A stretch of 64,000 nt of DNA, from contig CM060965.1 of NCBI GenBank assembly GCA_030765045.1, positions 19,482,085-19,546,084 of the forward strand. Reading direction: 5' to 3'. Under the pieces are notes generated by a model. It had not been told where the DNA came from and did no database searches. It was given only the letters and a program-made list of their open reading frames with translations. The first letter of the stretch is position 1; each line of letters opens with the position of its first letter. This DNA is from Tenodera sinensis. Taxonomy: Eukaryota > Arthropoda > Insecta > Mantodea > Mantidae. Both the position numbers and the translations under genes were made by a program. This document shows positions 43,375-53,929 of this stretch, piece by piece.

Positions 43375-44647
43375 TTAATACAGTCCTTGGACAACATCAC
43401 TACCGGCCCCTCTGATCTTCACGTCAGCTTCGATGTGGTATCTCTTTTTACTAGGGTACCGCTACAAGAAACCATCCAGCTTCTGAAGGAACACTTTCCG
43501 TCCGACATCATCAAGCTCTTCCGGCACACTCTAATGCCTACTTTCTTCCTGTTTGGTGGTAGATTCTATGAACGGCTAGACAGTGTGGCAATGGGCTCTC
43601 CGTTGTCACCAGTAATAGCAAATTTGTACATGGAACACCTGGAACACGAAATACTGGCCACAGCCCCACTTAAGCCATCTCATTTCTACCGGTAGGTTGA
43701 CGACACATTCGTTATTTGGCCACATCGACGAGACACTTTACCAAGCTTTCTCACACACCTCAACAGCCTCCGACCCCAAATTCAGGTTACCATGGAAGTG
43801 GAGAAGGACGGAAATCTGCCATTTTTGGACATCCTGGTCTCCAGAAACAACAACGGTACTCTGGGGCATGCAGTGTACCACAAACCAACACACACTGACC
43901 TCCATTTGAATGCTCGCAGTTTCCATCATAAGTCACAACGGGTCGGAGTTCTCAACACACTGTCCCATAGAGCTCTGTTGGTCTCTGATCCCAGCCACCT
44001 AAAACAAGAGCTGCAGCACCTGAGGCACACATTCCGCCAAAACGGCTACTATGTAGACGATATTGAAGCCTCAATCTCCAAGGCCAGGAAAGGAAAACCA
44101 CAAACTCAGCAAACACCAGACCAGCCGACCGTCACCGCCTGCATCCCATACACTGGCAATCTTTCCGGCAGAATCAGTAGAATTCTCACAAAACACAACA
44201 TCAGAACCATCCACAAGCCACCTTTGAAGATCCAACACCTAGTGAGGCTGCTAAAGGACAAACTGCACCTTAATGTACCAGGGGTATACCGTATCCCCTG
44301 TGAATGTGGGACGCCGTACATAGGGCAAACCGGCAGGACCATTTCCACCAGTCACGGAGCACGAATGGTCTGTACGATTAATGCAGCCTGACAAGTCAAG
44401 GCTAGTGGAGCACTGCTTTGAAAAAGACCACAGAGCTAACTTCAAAGAAACGACCATTGTGGCAAAATGTAGCGGTTTATGGGAACGGAGGGTTAAGGAG
44501 GCTATGTCCATCTCCTCTGAGAAGAGTACACTGAACCGGGACGCTGGATTGCAGTTTAGTCCATCCTGGAAACCAGCCTTAACATTGGAAATCGACCAAC
44601 TCAGAAAACACAGATTCCAACGGAGCGATGAACCACCTCCATACTAG
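43282..44647 (+). pseudogene. Penelope-like RT and GIY-YIG endonuclease, right arm copy
   Basis: It mirrors the left arm, beginning at the same internal RT codon and carrying the same TAG at the YVDD position (43694-43696). It differs by a 3-nt insertion near 43510 and a 2-nt deletion near 44353, just after the GIY-YIG motif (GTPYIGQTGRTIST). The deletion shifts the frame; the rest of the nuclease continues in the frame at 44381-44647. The shared stop argues that the two arms come from one template. Confidence 0.92.
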
Positions 44648-44806
44648 ACTGGGTGTTTTCTACTCTGTACGTACTAGCTGACAGTACATATACTGGTCCC
44701 TTCACTCTTGCTAGTCATTCATCCTGAAGATAGGAGAGATGTACACTCCGTAAATGTCGATGTCTTTTCATCACTACACCTGGCTCAAAGCCCGAGAGCA
44801 TCTTGA

Positions 44807-47154
44807 ATAGGCTAGTATAGGTTCACATAGGCTACACCAGAACGCTATATAAGTATAGACTGAGGAGATAGGCTCACATAGGCTACACCAGATCTGTATG
44901 ACTGAGGAGATAGGCTAGTATAGGCTCATATAGGCTACACCAGATCTGTATGTAAGTATAGACTGAGGAGACACGCTAGTATAAGCTCACATAGGCTACA
45001 CCAGATCTAGATATAAGTATAGACTGACGAGATAGGCTAGTATAGGCTCACATAGGCTACACCAGATCTGGATATAAGTATAGACTGAGGGACATAGGCT
45101 AGTATAGGCTCACATAGGCTACACCAGATCTGTATGTAAGTATAGACTGAGAGATAGGCTAGTATAGGCTCACATAGGCTACACCAGATCTGGATACAAG
45201 TATAGACTGAGGACATTGGCTAGTATAGGCTCACATAGGCTACACTAGATCTGTATGTAAGTATAGACTGAGGACATAGGCTAGTATAGGCTCACATAGG
45301 CTACACCAGATCTGTATGTAAGTATAGACTGAGGACATAGGCTAGTATAGGCTCACATAGGCTACATCAGATCTGGATATAAGTATAGACTGAGAAGATA
45401 GGCTAGTATAGGCTCACATAGGCTAATCCAGATCTGTATGTAAGTATAGACTGAGGAGATAGGCTAGCATAGGCTCACATAGGCTACACCCGATTTGTAT
45501 ATAAGTATAGACCGAGGAGAGAGGCTAGCATAGGCTCACATAGGCTACACCAGATCTGTATGTAAGTATAGACTGAGAGATAGGCTAGTATAGGCTCACA
45601 TAGGCTACACCAGATCTGTATGTAAGTATAGACTGAGGAGATAGGCTAGTATAGGCTCACATAGGCTACACCAGATCTGGATATAAGTATAGACTGAGGA
45701 CATAGGCTAGTATAGGCTCACATAGGCTACACCAGATCTGTATGTAAGTATAAACTGAGGACATTGGCTAGTATAGGCTCACATAGGCTACACCAGATCT
45801 GTATGTAAGTATAGACTGAGGACATAGGCTAGTATAGGCTCACATAGGCTACACCAGGTCTGTATGTAAGTATAGACTGAGGAGATAGGCTAGTATAGGC
45901 TCACATAGGCTACACCAGATCTGGATATAAGTATAGACTGAGGACATAGGCTAGTATAGGCTCACATAGGCTACACCAGATCTGTATGTAAGTATAGACT
46001 GAGGACATAGGCTAGTATAGGCTCACATAGGCTACACCAGGTCTGTATGTAAGTATAGACTGAGGAGATAGGCTAGTATAGGCTCACATAGGCTACACCA
46101 GATCTGGATATAAGTATAGACTGAGGAGATAGGCTAGTATAGGCTCACATAGGCTAATCCAGATCTGTATGTAAATATAGACTGAGGAGATAGGCTAGCA
46201 TAGGCTCACATAGGTTACACCCGATTTGTATATAAGTATAGACCGAGGAGAGAGGCTAGTATAGGCTCACATAGGCTACACCAGATCTGGATATAAGTAT
46301 AGACTGAGGAGATAGGCTAGTATAGGCTCACATAGGCTAATCCAGATCTGTATATAAGTATAGACTGAGGAGATAGGCTAGTATAGGCTCACATAGGCTA
46401 ATCCAGATCTGTATATAAGTATAGACTGAGGACATAGGCTAGTATAGGCTCACATAGGCTACACCAGATCTGGATATAAGTATAGACTGAGGAGATAGGC
46501 TTGTATAGGCTCACATAGGCAACACCAGATCTGTATGTAAGTATAGACTGAGGACATAGGCTAGTATAGGCTCACATAGGCTACACCAGATCTGGATATA
46601 AGTATAGACTGAGGACATAGGCTAGTATAGGCTCACATAGGCTACACCGGATCTGAATATAAGTATAGACTGAGGAGATAGGCTAGTATAGGCTCACATA
46701 GGCTACACCAGATCTGGATATAAGTATAGACTGAGGAGATAGGCTAGTATAGGCTCACATAGGCTACACCAGATCAATATATAAGTATAGACTGAGGAGA
46801 TAGGCTCACATAGGCTACACCAGATCTGTATATAGGTATAGGTTGAGGAGATAGGCTAGTATAGGCTCACATAGGCTACACCAGATCTGTATATAAGTAT
46901 AGACTGAGGAGATAGGCTAGTATAGGCTCACATAGGCTACACCAGATCTGGATATAAGTATAGACTGAGGACATATGCTAGTATAGGCTCACATAAGTTA
47001 ACATACGCTACACCAGATCTGTATACAAGTATAGACTGACGAGGTAGGCTTGTATATGCCTAAATAGGATACACCAGATCTGTATATAACTATATAGCAA
47101 TATAGGCTCACATAGGCTACACCAGATCTGTATATAAGTATACACTAAGGAGAC
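44807..47154. repeat. 61-bp satellite, right array (~38 units)
   Basis: Same 61-bp unit as 40290-41815, but with different dominant sub-types: CCAGATCTGGATATAAGT and CCAGATCTGTATGTAAGT, and GAGGACATAGG alongside GAGGAGATAGG. Blocks of several units recur (for example around 45600-45900 and 45860-46130), indicating local unequal exchange. The last ~150 bp are degraded. Confidence 0.95.
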
Positions 47155-47960
47155 TGACATACTTTAATTCATACGTTTCCTACAGACCAAGAATGATTAT
47201 AAACTATTTCAAATTCTGAAGTAGTAATATAAACAGTATGGAAAGATAGAACTGGAATTATAATAAAATTTTAAATGTACTTACCTACAAATGTAACAAA
47301 TATTTAGAATTATTTATCTAGTATTTGCTGTAAATTCTTGACATTAAACTAAGACCACAGTTTCATGATATGTTTATCACATCCTCAGTGCTACTGTTTT
47401 TTCATTGTCAGATATGGAGCTAGAGTTGAATAAGTGCAACTTACAAAGCCTAACAGTTGCTTTCGTGATAAGTGCATTCCTGCGTGCTACATGCAAAAAT
47501 GCAGTACTGCCTATCTGTTGATTGGTTGTCAGTTGTTCCCCAGCCGAGCACAAGATGAGACGTAAGATGTGGCAACGTACAGGCAGAGCATGTGGAAGGG
47601 GTTGAAAAGGCGATTGCATTACCATGAAGGATGTGGGCTATTTCAAGGTTAAACCTGGTTGTCATAACAACAGATCCATATGCCACTGATACACCACACC
47701 CAGAACGCATGCTGAGTGAGTTGTCAGAATGGCTAAGTTATGTTAATTCAAGCACCATTGTTGTAATCCATGCCAATACACACAGCTTGCCATATGCTTT
47801 TGTTTACATCAGGTACCCTTCTAATGCAGGTAGGACAATAGCGAGAAAACTAAAGTGTCATCAATCCGCTTACAATTTCAATAAGTTAAAAAGTTTCACT
47901 GTTCACAATCACTTGTAATAACATAGCATGCACATTATGACCTTTACAATGAACACATAC
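47155..47960. other. NFXL1 intron end segment
   Basis: A diverged single arm of the 6086-6236 hairpin repeat lies near 47282-47345. The small mirrored open frames at 47377-47918 have no domain signatures. Confidence 0.4.
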
Positions 47961-48128
47961 TGACAAGTCATCTGGTGCACTCTCCACAGTATGGCATGGC
48001 AAGCTGCAAAGGTGATTGCCACAAGCAAGCTGGCGTCCACAAGAACGCTGACAAGATGAGGGTGTGGCTAAATAACATGGCCACTCGCAAGTTTCGTGAC
48101 CACCTAGGCATTGCACTGAAACTGGAAC
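47961..48128 (-). CDS. NFXL1: NFXL1-type protein, exon with NF-X1 zinc finger
   Basis: This is a 56-codon exon, phase 0 at both ends. The acceptor TTTTAATTTCAG precedes 48128 and the donor GTATGT follows TCA at 47961. It reads VPVSVQCLGGHETCEWPC, then PSSCQRSCGRQLACGNHLC and SLPCHTVESAPDDLS, an NF-X1 finger (CxRxCGRxLxCxNHxCxxxCH). Splicing to AGVNCEIC at 36313 keeps the vertebrate NFXL1 order. Reading on through the donor would add a spurious VCVHCKG extension. The following intron is 11.6 kb. Confidence 0.92.
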
Positions 48129-48714
48129 CTGAAATTAAAATTTCATTTTCATTTCTATATCAAAGATTAAACATCAGTAATTAAACATATAAGAGAATGA
48201 AAGCTATAAAGATTATTTTCTCAATTGTTTTCAGCTTATGCAACACAACTTTAAAGAAAAAGCTTATATTGATTTTTAATCACTTTAGCATCACTTCTGT
48301 ATCAAAATCTTACTGGAATATATTTCACAGATAAGAATGAGAACTAATGTATTGAAACCTCTGAAACTGATTGTTTACTGTACACTAACGGAACCTGCAG
48401 CTTTCTTTGCATTACTGCATTATACGAGGAAATTCCTCTATGTATCCACTCCCCCTCTATCTCACTTCTTTTTAATCATCCATTCCTTCATTCTCTCCCA
48501 AACTGCTGCCTTCTCTTTCTTCTGCTTGTAATGAAACTATACTGCTTCTCATACTAACTGGTTTATATACATGACTAATAGTACAGAAATTGGTACAGCA
48601 ACTTAATCACTCTTAATAACCTGTACAAACACTTTTTGATTTTGCATGCCGTTAGAGCTTCCTCTTTGAGGAAAACAAAACTCTATATACTCTATCATAT
48701 ATCAAGGGTTAATT
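48129..48714. other. NFXL1 intron segment
   Basis: No feature recognised. Confidence 0.4.
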
Positions 48715-48860
48715 TATGGAGTGAGATGGTTTCACAGTAATGTGTGAGGTTCGCATTCAGAAGGCCATGGGTTTGATTCCCATGGTCAACCTTGGATTTT
48801 TTCGGGGGTTTCCAGGTTCCTAGGTGAATGCCGGGAAGGATAATTACATCCTCTGCATTC
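48715..48860 (+). repeat. tRNA-derived SINE, family F
   Basis: A tRNA-like block with B box GGGTTTGATTCCC is followed by a body (TTTTTCGGGGGTTTCCAGG, GAATGCCGGG) related to the 3' part of the family C element at 24166. Confidence 0.55.
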
Positions 48861-49299
48861 CCTGTCCTTGCATTTTGCTTAATTAACTATTTCATTGTTC
48901 ATCCTGTTGGTTCTTTCAGGGTCACAAGTGTCAGCAAAGACATTATGAAGTAGCCTGTCTCCCTGCAGTGTCCCCTGGGTAACACAAATAGGCTACAACA
49001 TCGTGCAGAAGCCAGCCAATATAATGCACAAATATAGGAAGAGAGAACACAAAACAGTACTTTAACCTTGAACGCCGGTGGATTCATGAAAAATGTAGCA
49101 AAAAGGCAGTATGTAGATGAAATGATCAGAAAATATGACAGATGTTTTTAGCATTTTAGAAGCAAATTGTAATGATGACATCAAGTACTGTAATTTTACA
49201 GATCTTTAGAAAATTACTGTGACAATCTTACAGCTAATTAGTGATAAAATGTAAAATCTAATATTTATACCATAATAGTTTTGTTATAAATTAATGTAA

Positions 49300-49517
49300 A
49301 ATTATTATTTATTTATGCCAACAAACTTACTGTTGGTGTTTTTAAACACACAAGCCGTGTGTGGGCAAAGTTACGAACTGGCTTGAGAATTTAATGTCAT
49401 TCTGGCAGTTTGTCACAATAGCTCAGTGGTAGAGCGTCCGCCCGGCAAGCGGAAGGTCTGTGGTTCAAATCCCAGTTGTGGCATTGAAATTTTTAAGTTC
49501 CAGTTCTACCTCTTAAT
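49300..49517 (-). repeat. Hairpin tRNA-derived retroposon, internally deleted copy
   Basis: On the - strand it runs from GAGGTAGAACTGG through an antisense tRNA-like head to CATTAAATTCTC, then directly to the tail (TTTGCCCACACACGGC to the ATAA repeats). The sense head is missing. Its edge lies only ~36 bp from the splice donor of the NFXL1 exon ending at 49554. Confidence 0.8.
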
Positions 49518-49553
49518 GTAAAATTGTTTGATGTCTTAAGATAGCTAAGTTAC

Positions 49554-49788
49554 CTTGCAGTCAGGACACGGTAAATCTTTCAGTTCAATCTGTGGTTGAA
49601 TCTTTTCCCAAGGCCCTGCTGGTTTACGGTCCTCTTGCACCTTGACCCATACTGCAGAATGGCAAGGTGCAGGACAGCTGTGACCACAGGGTTCATGAAG
49701 TTTACCACATACTTGCCTACATGGTGGACAGTCCCCAAAATGGCATCGGTGAGGTTCCCTCTTTGGATGGTGGCAGTTGGGTTCAATT
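49554..49788 (-). CDS. NFXL1: NFXL1-type protein, most upstream exon visible
   Basis: The acceptor TTTTTACAACACAG precedes 49788 and the exon enters with one base of a split codon. The donor GTAACT follows AAG at 49554. Its 78 codons read IEPNCHHPKREPHRCHFGDC, then PPCRQVCGKLHEPCGHSCPA and PCHSAVWVKVQ, AGPWEKIQP and LPCPDCK. The CxxxCGKxxxxCGHxCPxPCH core is an NF-X1 finger, and the GPWE segment with PCPxC matches the mid-C-terminal part of vertebrate NFXL1. The N-terminal half of the protein (RING-like region and more fingers) is not found between here and 64 kb. Confidence 0.92.
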
Positions 49789-50320
49789 CTGTGTTGTAAA
49801 AAGAAACCACACATATTGGTACAGCATTACTGAGCAGCCTCTTACTTGATAAAATCTCTGCAACTCGTAAGACATTACAATGAATAACTCTCCAGATTAA
49901 AAACTGTTTCATTCATATTAGTTTTCAACCCAGTCTTCTATAAACAATTCTTACAAAAGCTTTTTTCTTCTACTTGTTAATTATGGCAAACATTTGCAGA
50001 AATGGCTTCTTTTCATTTCATGTAAAAAGGCTAAAGGCTGAAGTGATAAGTTAGAAACACATGCATCACTGTGTGGTGGCTTTGAAAAACAATCTTTGTC
50101 TATCCACGACAAAAAAGAATGGTAATTTACTGTTTTAAAAAAAGTGTAAATTTCAACTATAATTGCCACCCTGGAATCTGAGAGAATAACTGCCTAATGA
50201 AAATGTGAATGAATGATTTATTGAGTATAAAAACTTGCACACCTTGGACTACCCCTGAACTGGGCCCTATGAAAATGTGAGATCCTATATAAAAGATTTC
50301 AAATTACTTCAATTTCTCCA
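49789..50320. other. NFXL1 upstream intron segment
   Basis: A short match to the dispersed ~180-bp repeat (CAAACATTTGCAGAAATGG) lies near 49986. Nothing else. Confidence 0.4.
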
Positions 50321-51120
50321 TCAAAGTTTGTAGTTCCATAACTTAAATATTTGTAATAGGAAAAGAGGTGACATGTGACTCCAGGCACCTGCTCCATCTT
50401 GGTTTGATATCAATGATCCATCAGTATAAATATGGAGCCATTCATGTTCTGGAAATCTAGTATGGATTGTCTCTAATGCCAATAATTTTGTTGGAGTATC
50501 ACTTTTCTTAACTTCTTCTGTCAGGTGTAAATAATATGTGATGTCTAATGTATGTGTCGGATTGACTTTACATATGAAGTGTTCCTTTGAATTAGGAAGG
50601 TGTACATTCTTCTTGATGTTTTGAATTTTGGAAAGAAAGCTCTCCTGAGTCTTCAGTGTATGTGTAAAGTTTCTCTTGTTCCATGTATTGAACAGGAGTC
50701 TGATCAACGTTTCATGTTGAATAAGAGCTGTTTGTTCTATTTCATATTCAATGGACTATTGGTTGGTTAGTACTTCCATAGCTGGTATTGGTGTGGTTTT
50801 GATAGCACCTGTAATTAGTCTCAGACTTTGGTTTTGAAAGATGTGAATTTGTTTATATTTGCTGTTACAAGAACTTCACTGCAGTAAGTAAATAATGGCT
50901 TTATATATACATTGTATGTTGTGTTAAGAGTTGCCCTGGAACATCCCCGCTTCAGCCCTATTAGACATTTTAACAGTGAAAGGCACCTTTCTGCTCTTTG
51001 TATTACATTTTCTATTTGTTTGGTCCATGTAAGTTTGGTATCAAATATAACTTCCAAATACTTTGCTTCCTTTGTTTCTGGTAATTGTTGACCCTCAAAA
51101 TTTATTTTTAATGGCTTTTT
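50321..51120 (-). pseudogene. I/jockey-type LINE fragment: RT C terminus and RNase H start
   Basis: On the - strand 51057-50821 reads as the RT C-terminal region (VIFDTKLTWTKQIENV, then KPLFTYCSEV). 50707-50321 ends in an RNase H start (WLHIYTDGS...GAGAW) with the catalytic D in YTDGS. The rest of the RNase H and all upstream parts are gone, and a stop or frameshift separates the two pieces. It may be the same family as 15620-15845. Confidence 0.75.
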
Positions 51121-51224
51121 TTAGTGAAAAGATTTGGTAGCAGGGTTGCCAACCCGTACGATAATTATGGGGGTGTACGATAATTTGAATGTATGATAGT
51201 TCGATACCAACAAAATATCATTTC

Positions 51225-51388
51225 ACTGGGACTTGAACCACAGACCCTCCGCTTACTAGGCAGGTACTCTAACCAGCTGTGGCATTGAATTTTTAAGTTC
51301 CAGTTCTACCTCTCAAACATTGCCCACACACGGCTTGTGTGTTTAAAAACACCAACAGTAGGTTTGTTGGCATAAATAAATAATATGA
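51225..51388 (+). repeat. Hairpin tRNA-derived retroposon, internally deleted copy
   Basis: A fragment of the antisense tRNA-like head (GGGACTTGAACCACAGACC) is joined to the sense-strand body (CAGCTGTGGCATTGAATTTT) and the full tail with ATAAATAAATAA. Confidence 0.75.
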
Positions 51389-51544
51389 AAAAGTGTTGTG
51401 CTGAGCACTGTGTCTTGTGGTAAGCCATGGTGTACTTGTTTATATTTTGATATATTCCTTCCATATCTGTTAGCAATAAAGTGTTGAGTAAGGAAATGAC
51501 ATAGCTATGCAAAAATTTGGACCTTCTATACCAATTTTTACATT

Positions 51545-51660
51545 CTCTACTACGTATAGTACGTACAAGTATAGTATTCCACCCAAAAATTCCATGTCGA
51601 GATTTCACTGGAAATATGTTTTGAAAACCCCTGAATCCAAAAACAAGCCCTTTTAGAAAA

Positions 51661-51747
<87 letters not shown>

Positions 51748-51985
51748 GTCCAACTTTGGGCAGCACAAGTCAAAAACAAAAAGTCAGTTAAAACTAAAGT
51801 TGGTATTTAAGTTTAATGTCTTTCAAAGATTTTGGAGAAAGTTCTTCCACTCTGAACTACCCTTTACAATGAACATTTTTCAAAATTTAGATTTATTCAA
51901 AAATTGCTCTAACAATTTTGATTAAAATGCCATATGTTTAAGATATTTTTATGGTAAATGAAATGCATATTTTGAATTTTCTGAC
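51545..51985 (-). repeat. Dispersed repeat with expanded (GT)n, copy 3
   Basis: An inverted copy of the 28262/34250 family. Here the CA/GT seed has grown to an uninterrupted ~41-unit (GT)n tract (51663-51745). Flanking landmarks (CTACTACGTATAGTACG, TTTTAGAAAAATTGTG and AAAATGCCATATGTTTAAG) match. Confidence 0.8.
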
Positions 51986-53929
51986 TATAGCCTTAGTAGT
52001 CCTGTTTATTCTTGATGGCTTTTGAATAACTGTTGAACCGTAAGGGATAGACCAAACCTTACTGTTTAGAAAATGTAGATCTCGTTAAAACACAAAAGTT
52101 ACATCTAATGCATTTTTGGGCCCTAATGACCTAATTGTCAACGGGCCCATTAACCCCACTATTCACTCACTAGCTCCAATGCATTTTTTTGTGGAGAGAA
52201 CCTATTCAGAGATATACCTTGTTATTTGTGAGTTTTGCAGTGCTTAAACTTCTCGAATAGAAGGTCCTTGTTCAGTAGTTTAGCCATTTGGCTGTGCAAA
52301 GAGAACAGAATTTCAAAGCTTTAAAAGATTTGATTCGCTCAAAGCCTACTGTATTCCCATATTCTCCTTGTACCTATGAGAAAATAAGTTAATTTCTGAA
52401 AATGTTTATCTCAACTAATACAAAGAAGATAACAGAATAGGAGTTTGTAAGTATGGTTAGTACAAGAGTAGAGAAAGTCATGTGAGTGAAACAGATTTTT
52501 TTAATTTAAAAGGTGAGTCAATTAATAACACTAATTGACTCACCTTTTAAATTCAATTAATTATAACAACACTGTTTTCAAACTTCTATGAAAGGAAGAA
52601 AGATCTTTTTACTTTCTTTAGTAGTTGTGTTCTGCATATAGAATCATATCACTTTGGATAATAACTTAATAACTTTATAGTCATAATTAGCTTTTAACTT
52701 AACCTCTTCAATTGAACCTTCTGCACCTTGTAGCAGTTTTAGAAGATGCATAACTACTTATGCATTAGAGTGACAAGTTCTTTGTTCCAGGGTTGTATGT
52801 AGTGGGTAACAGATAAAGCTCAATAAAATGGTGTGGGCAGAGATTTTCTTGAAATTAAGTCAAGATTTTTCCAAAATTCACTATAAGTTTAAATAGAAAC
52901 TGAAACTATTCAGATCATTCTCCACAGCAAATCGTTTTTCTTTTTTCAATTATTTCTAGAAGCCTAAATGCATGTCACTTTCACTATGAATATACTTTAT
53001 ATCCATTATAATCTATTACATGTTGTTTCTTTTATTCCTGATCACTAGCAAATTATTCACTCTTTGTACCTCTTGTGACAAAATTACAAAGTCAGTGCAA
53101 TAACCTTCTCTGGCACTTAATATTTCTTCTAAACTTTTGCACAAAAACACAAAACATGGTTCTCTTCCACCGATGTTAGCACGGTCTACAATCTTTCGTG
53201 ATACTGCATCTCACAATTGTTTTCGTGTAGCCTTGACTCACTTCTTTCACTGTCTCTCTTCACTTTCTCTATCTCTCAAACACTAACTCTAACGATGCAA
53301 TCACTCAACTCTCGTTAAAATTTCTTCACTTCGACAACTGTTTCCTTACACACTGACCTACTCACACTGCCTGCTTCCATGTGCTCCGCAGCTTTTAGAA
53401 GGCAATAACATAGATCTTTCCCAAACGCCTTCAAACAAGCCGGCTGCCAGACACTACTTGAATGCTCTGGAAACCCTTTGTGTTGTTGCATGATCGTCGT
53501 TAGTCACTTGTTTGCTAACGTGAGTGATCTGGGGAAGCTTGGAAACCACTGCTGTGGTTGCAAAGTAGCATCTTGGGGTAATTGCTTTTTCTCGACTGTG
53601 CAAATAAATGATTGGGAAAGATTTCTAGGGGGTGTTGCCCCCTTTTGGCAGCAGTAATGATTCCAAGGTCTCACATCAAGTACATGCTTGCAACTGTTAT
53701 GCCACTGAGTGCTAGTGTACAGTTTGAACACTTATTTTGAAACTATAACTGGATCTATATTTACTGCTTAAGAGAACTTTAGTTTCATCAATTTTGGATT
53801 TAATGATTTGAGTACAAAATCTTGCACACCTTGGGTTGAGCTGGGCCCTGGGCTCAGGGCTTTTCTTAGGGTAGCCCTTCAGTATAATCACCTTTTACAT
53901 ACACATTTCTGATGCTCAGAGGTGTCACC
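51986..53929. other. DNA between the LINE/SINE cluster and the minisatellite
   Basis: It contains a copy of the dispersed ~180-bp repeat (52325-52495, - sense) and a short perfect hairpin at 52503-52553. No NFXL1 exon or other gene is seen. Confidence 0.5.
52503..52553. repeat. Near-perfect 22-bp-arm hairpin
   Basis: The arms AATTTAAAAGGTGAGTCAAT and its complement flank a short TAATAACAC loop. The loop and the following CACTGTTTTCAAACTTC match, inverted, the surroundings of the 2361-2495 MITE. Confidence 0.75.

Larger units (their letters stand above)
41816..44806. mobile_element. Penelope-like element pair forming a ~3-kb palindrome in the satellite
   Basis: Two 5'-truncated Penelope-like copies lie head to head. 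The mirror axis is near 43328, with a 9-nt loop between TACCAG and CTGGTA, and the arms extend to 41849 and 44808. The left side has 33 additional bases (41816-41848) absent from the right. The satellite motif ATAGGCTAGTATAG is present on both sides (41802-41815 and 44807-44820), consistent with a 14-bp target duplication. The arms differ by scattered substitutions and small indels, so this is not a simple assembly echo. Confidence 0.9.

Noticed and set aside
40290..47154. Regularly spaced repeats resembling a CRISPR array
   Set aside because: The whole 61-bp unit repeats with no unique spacers, in a eukaryotic intron. It is a satellite.
47886..47960. Extension of the NFXL1 exon reading VCVHCKGHN
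   Set aside because: A canonical GTATGT donor at 47960 and the in-frame join to AGVNCEIC at 36313 fit the family better. The extension runs into intron sequence.
51306..51779. 157-codon - strand frame with poly-(Thr-His)
   Set aside because: It is the translation of the (GT)n microsatellite plus flanking repeat.
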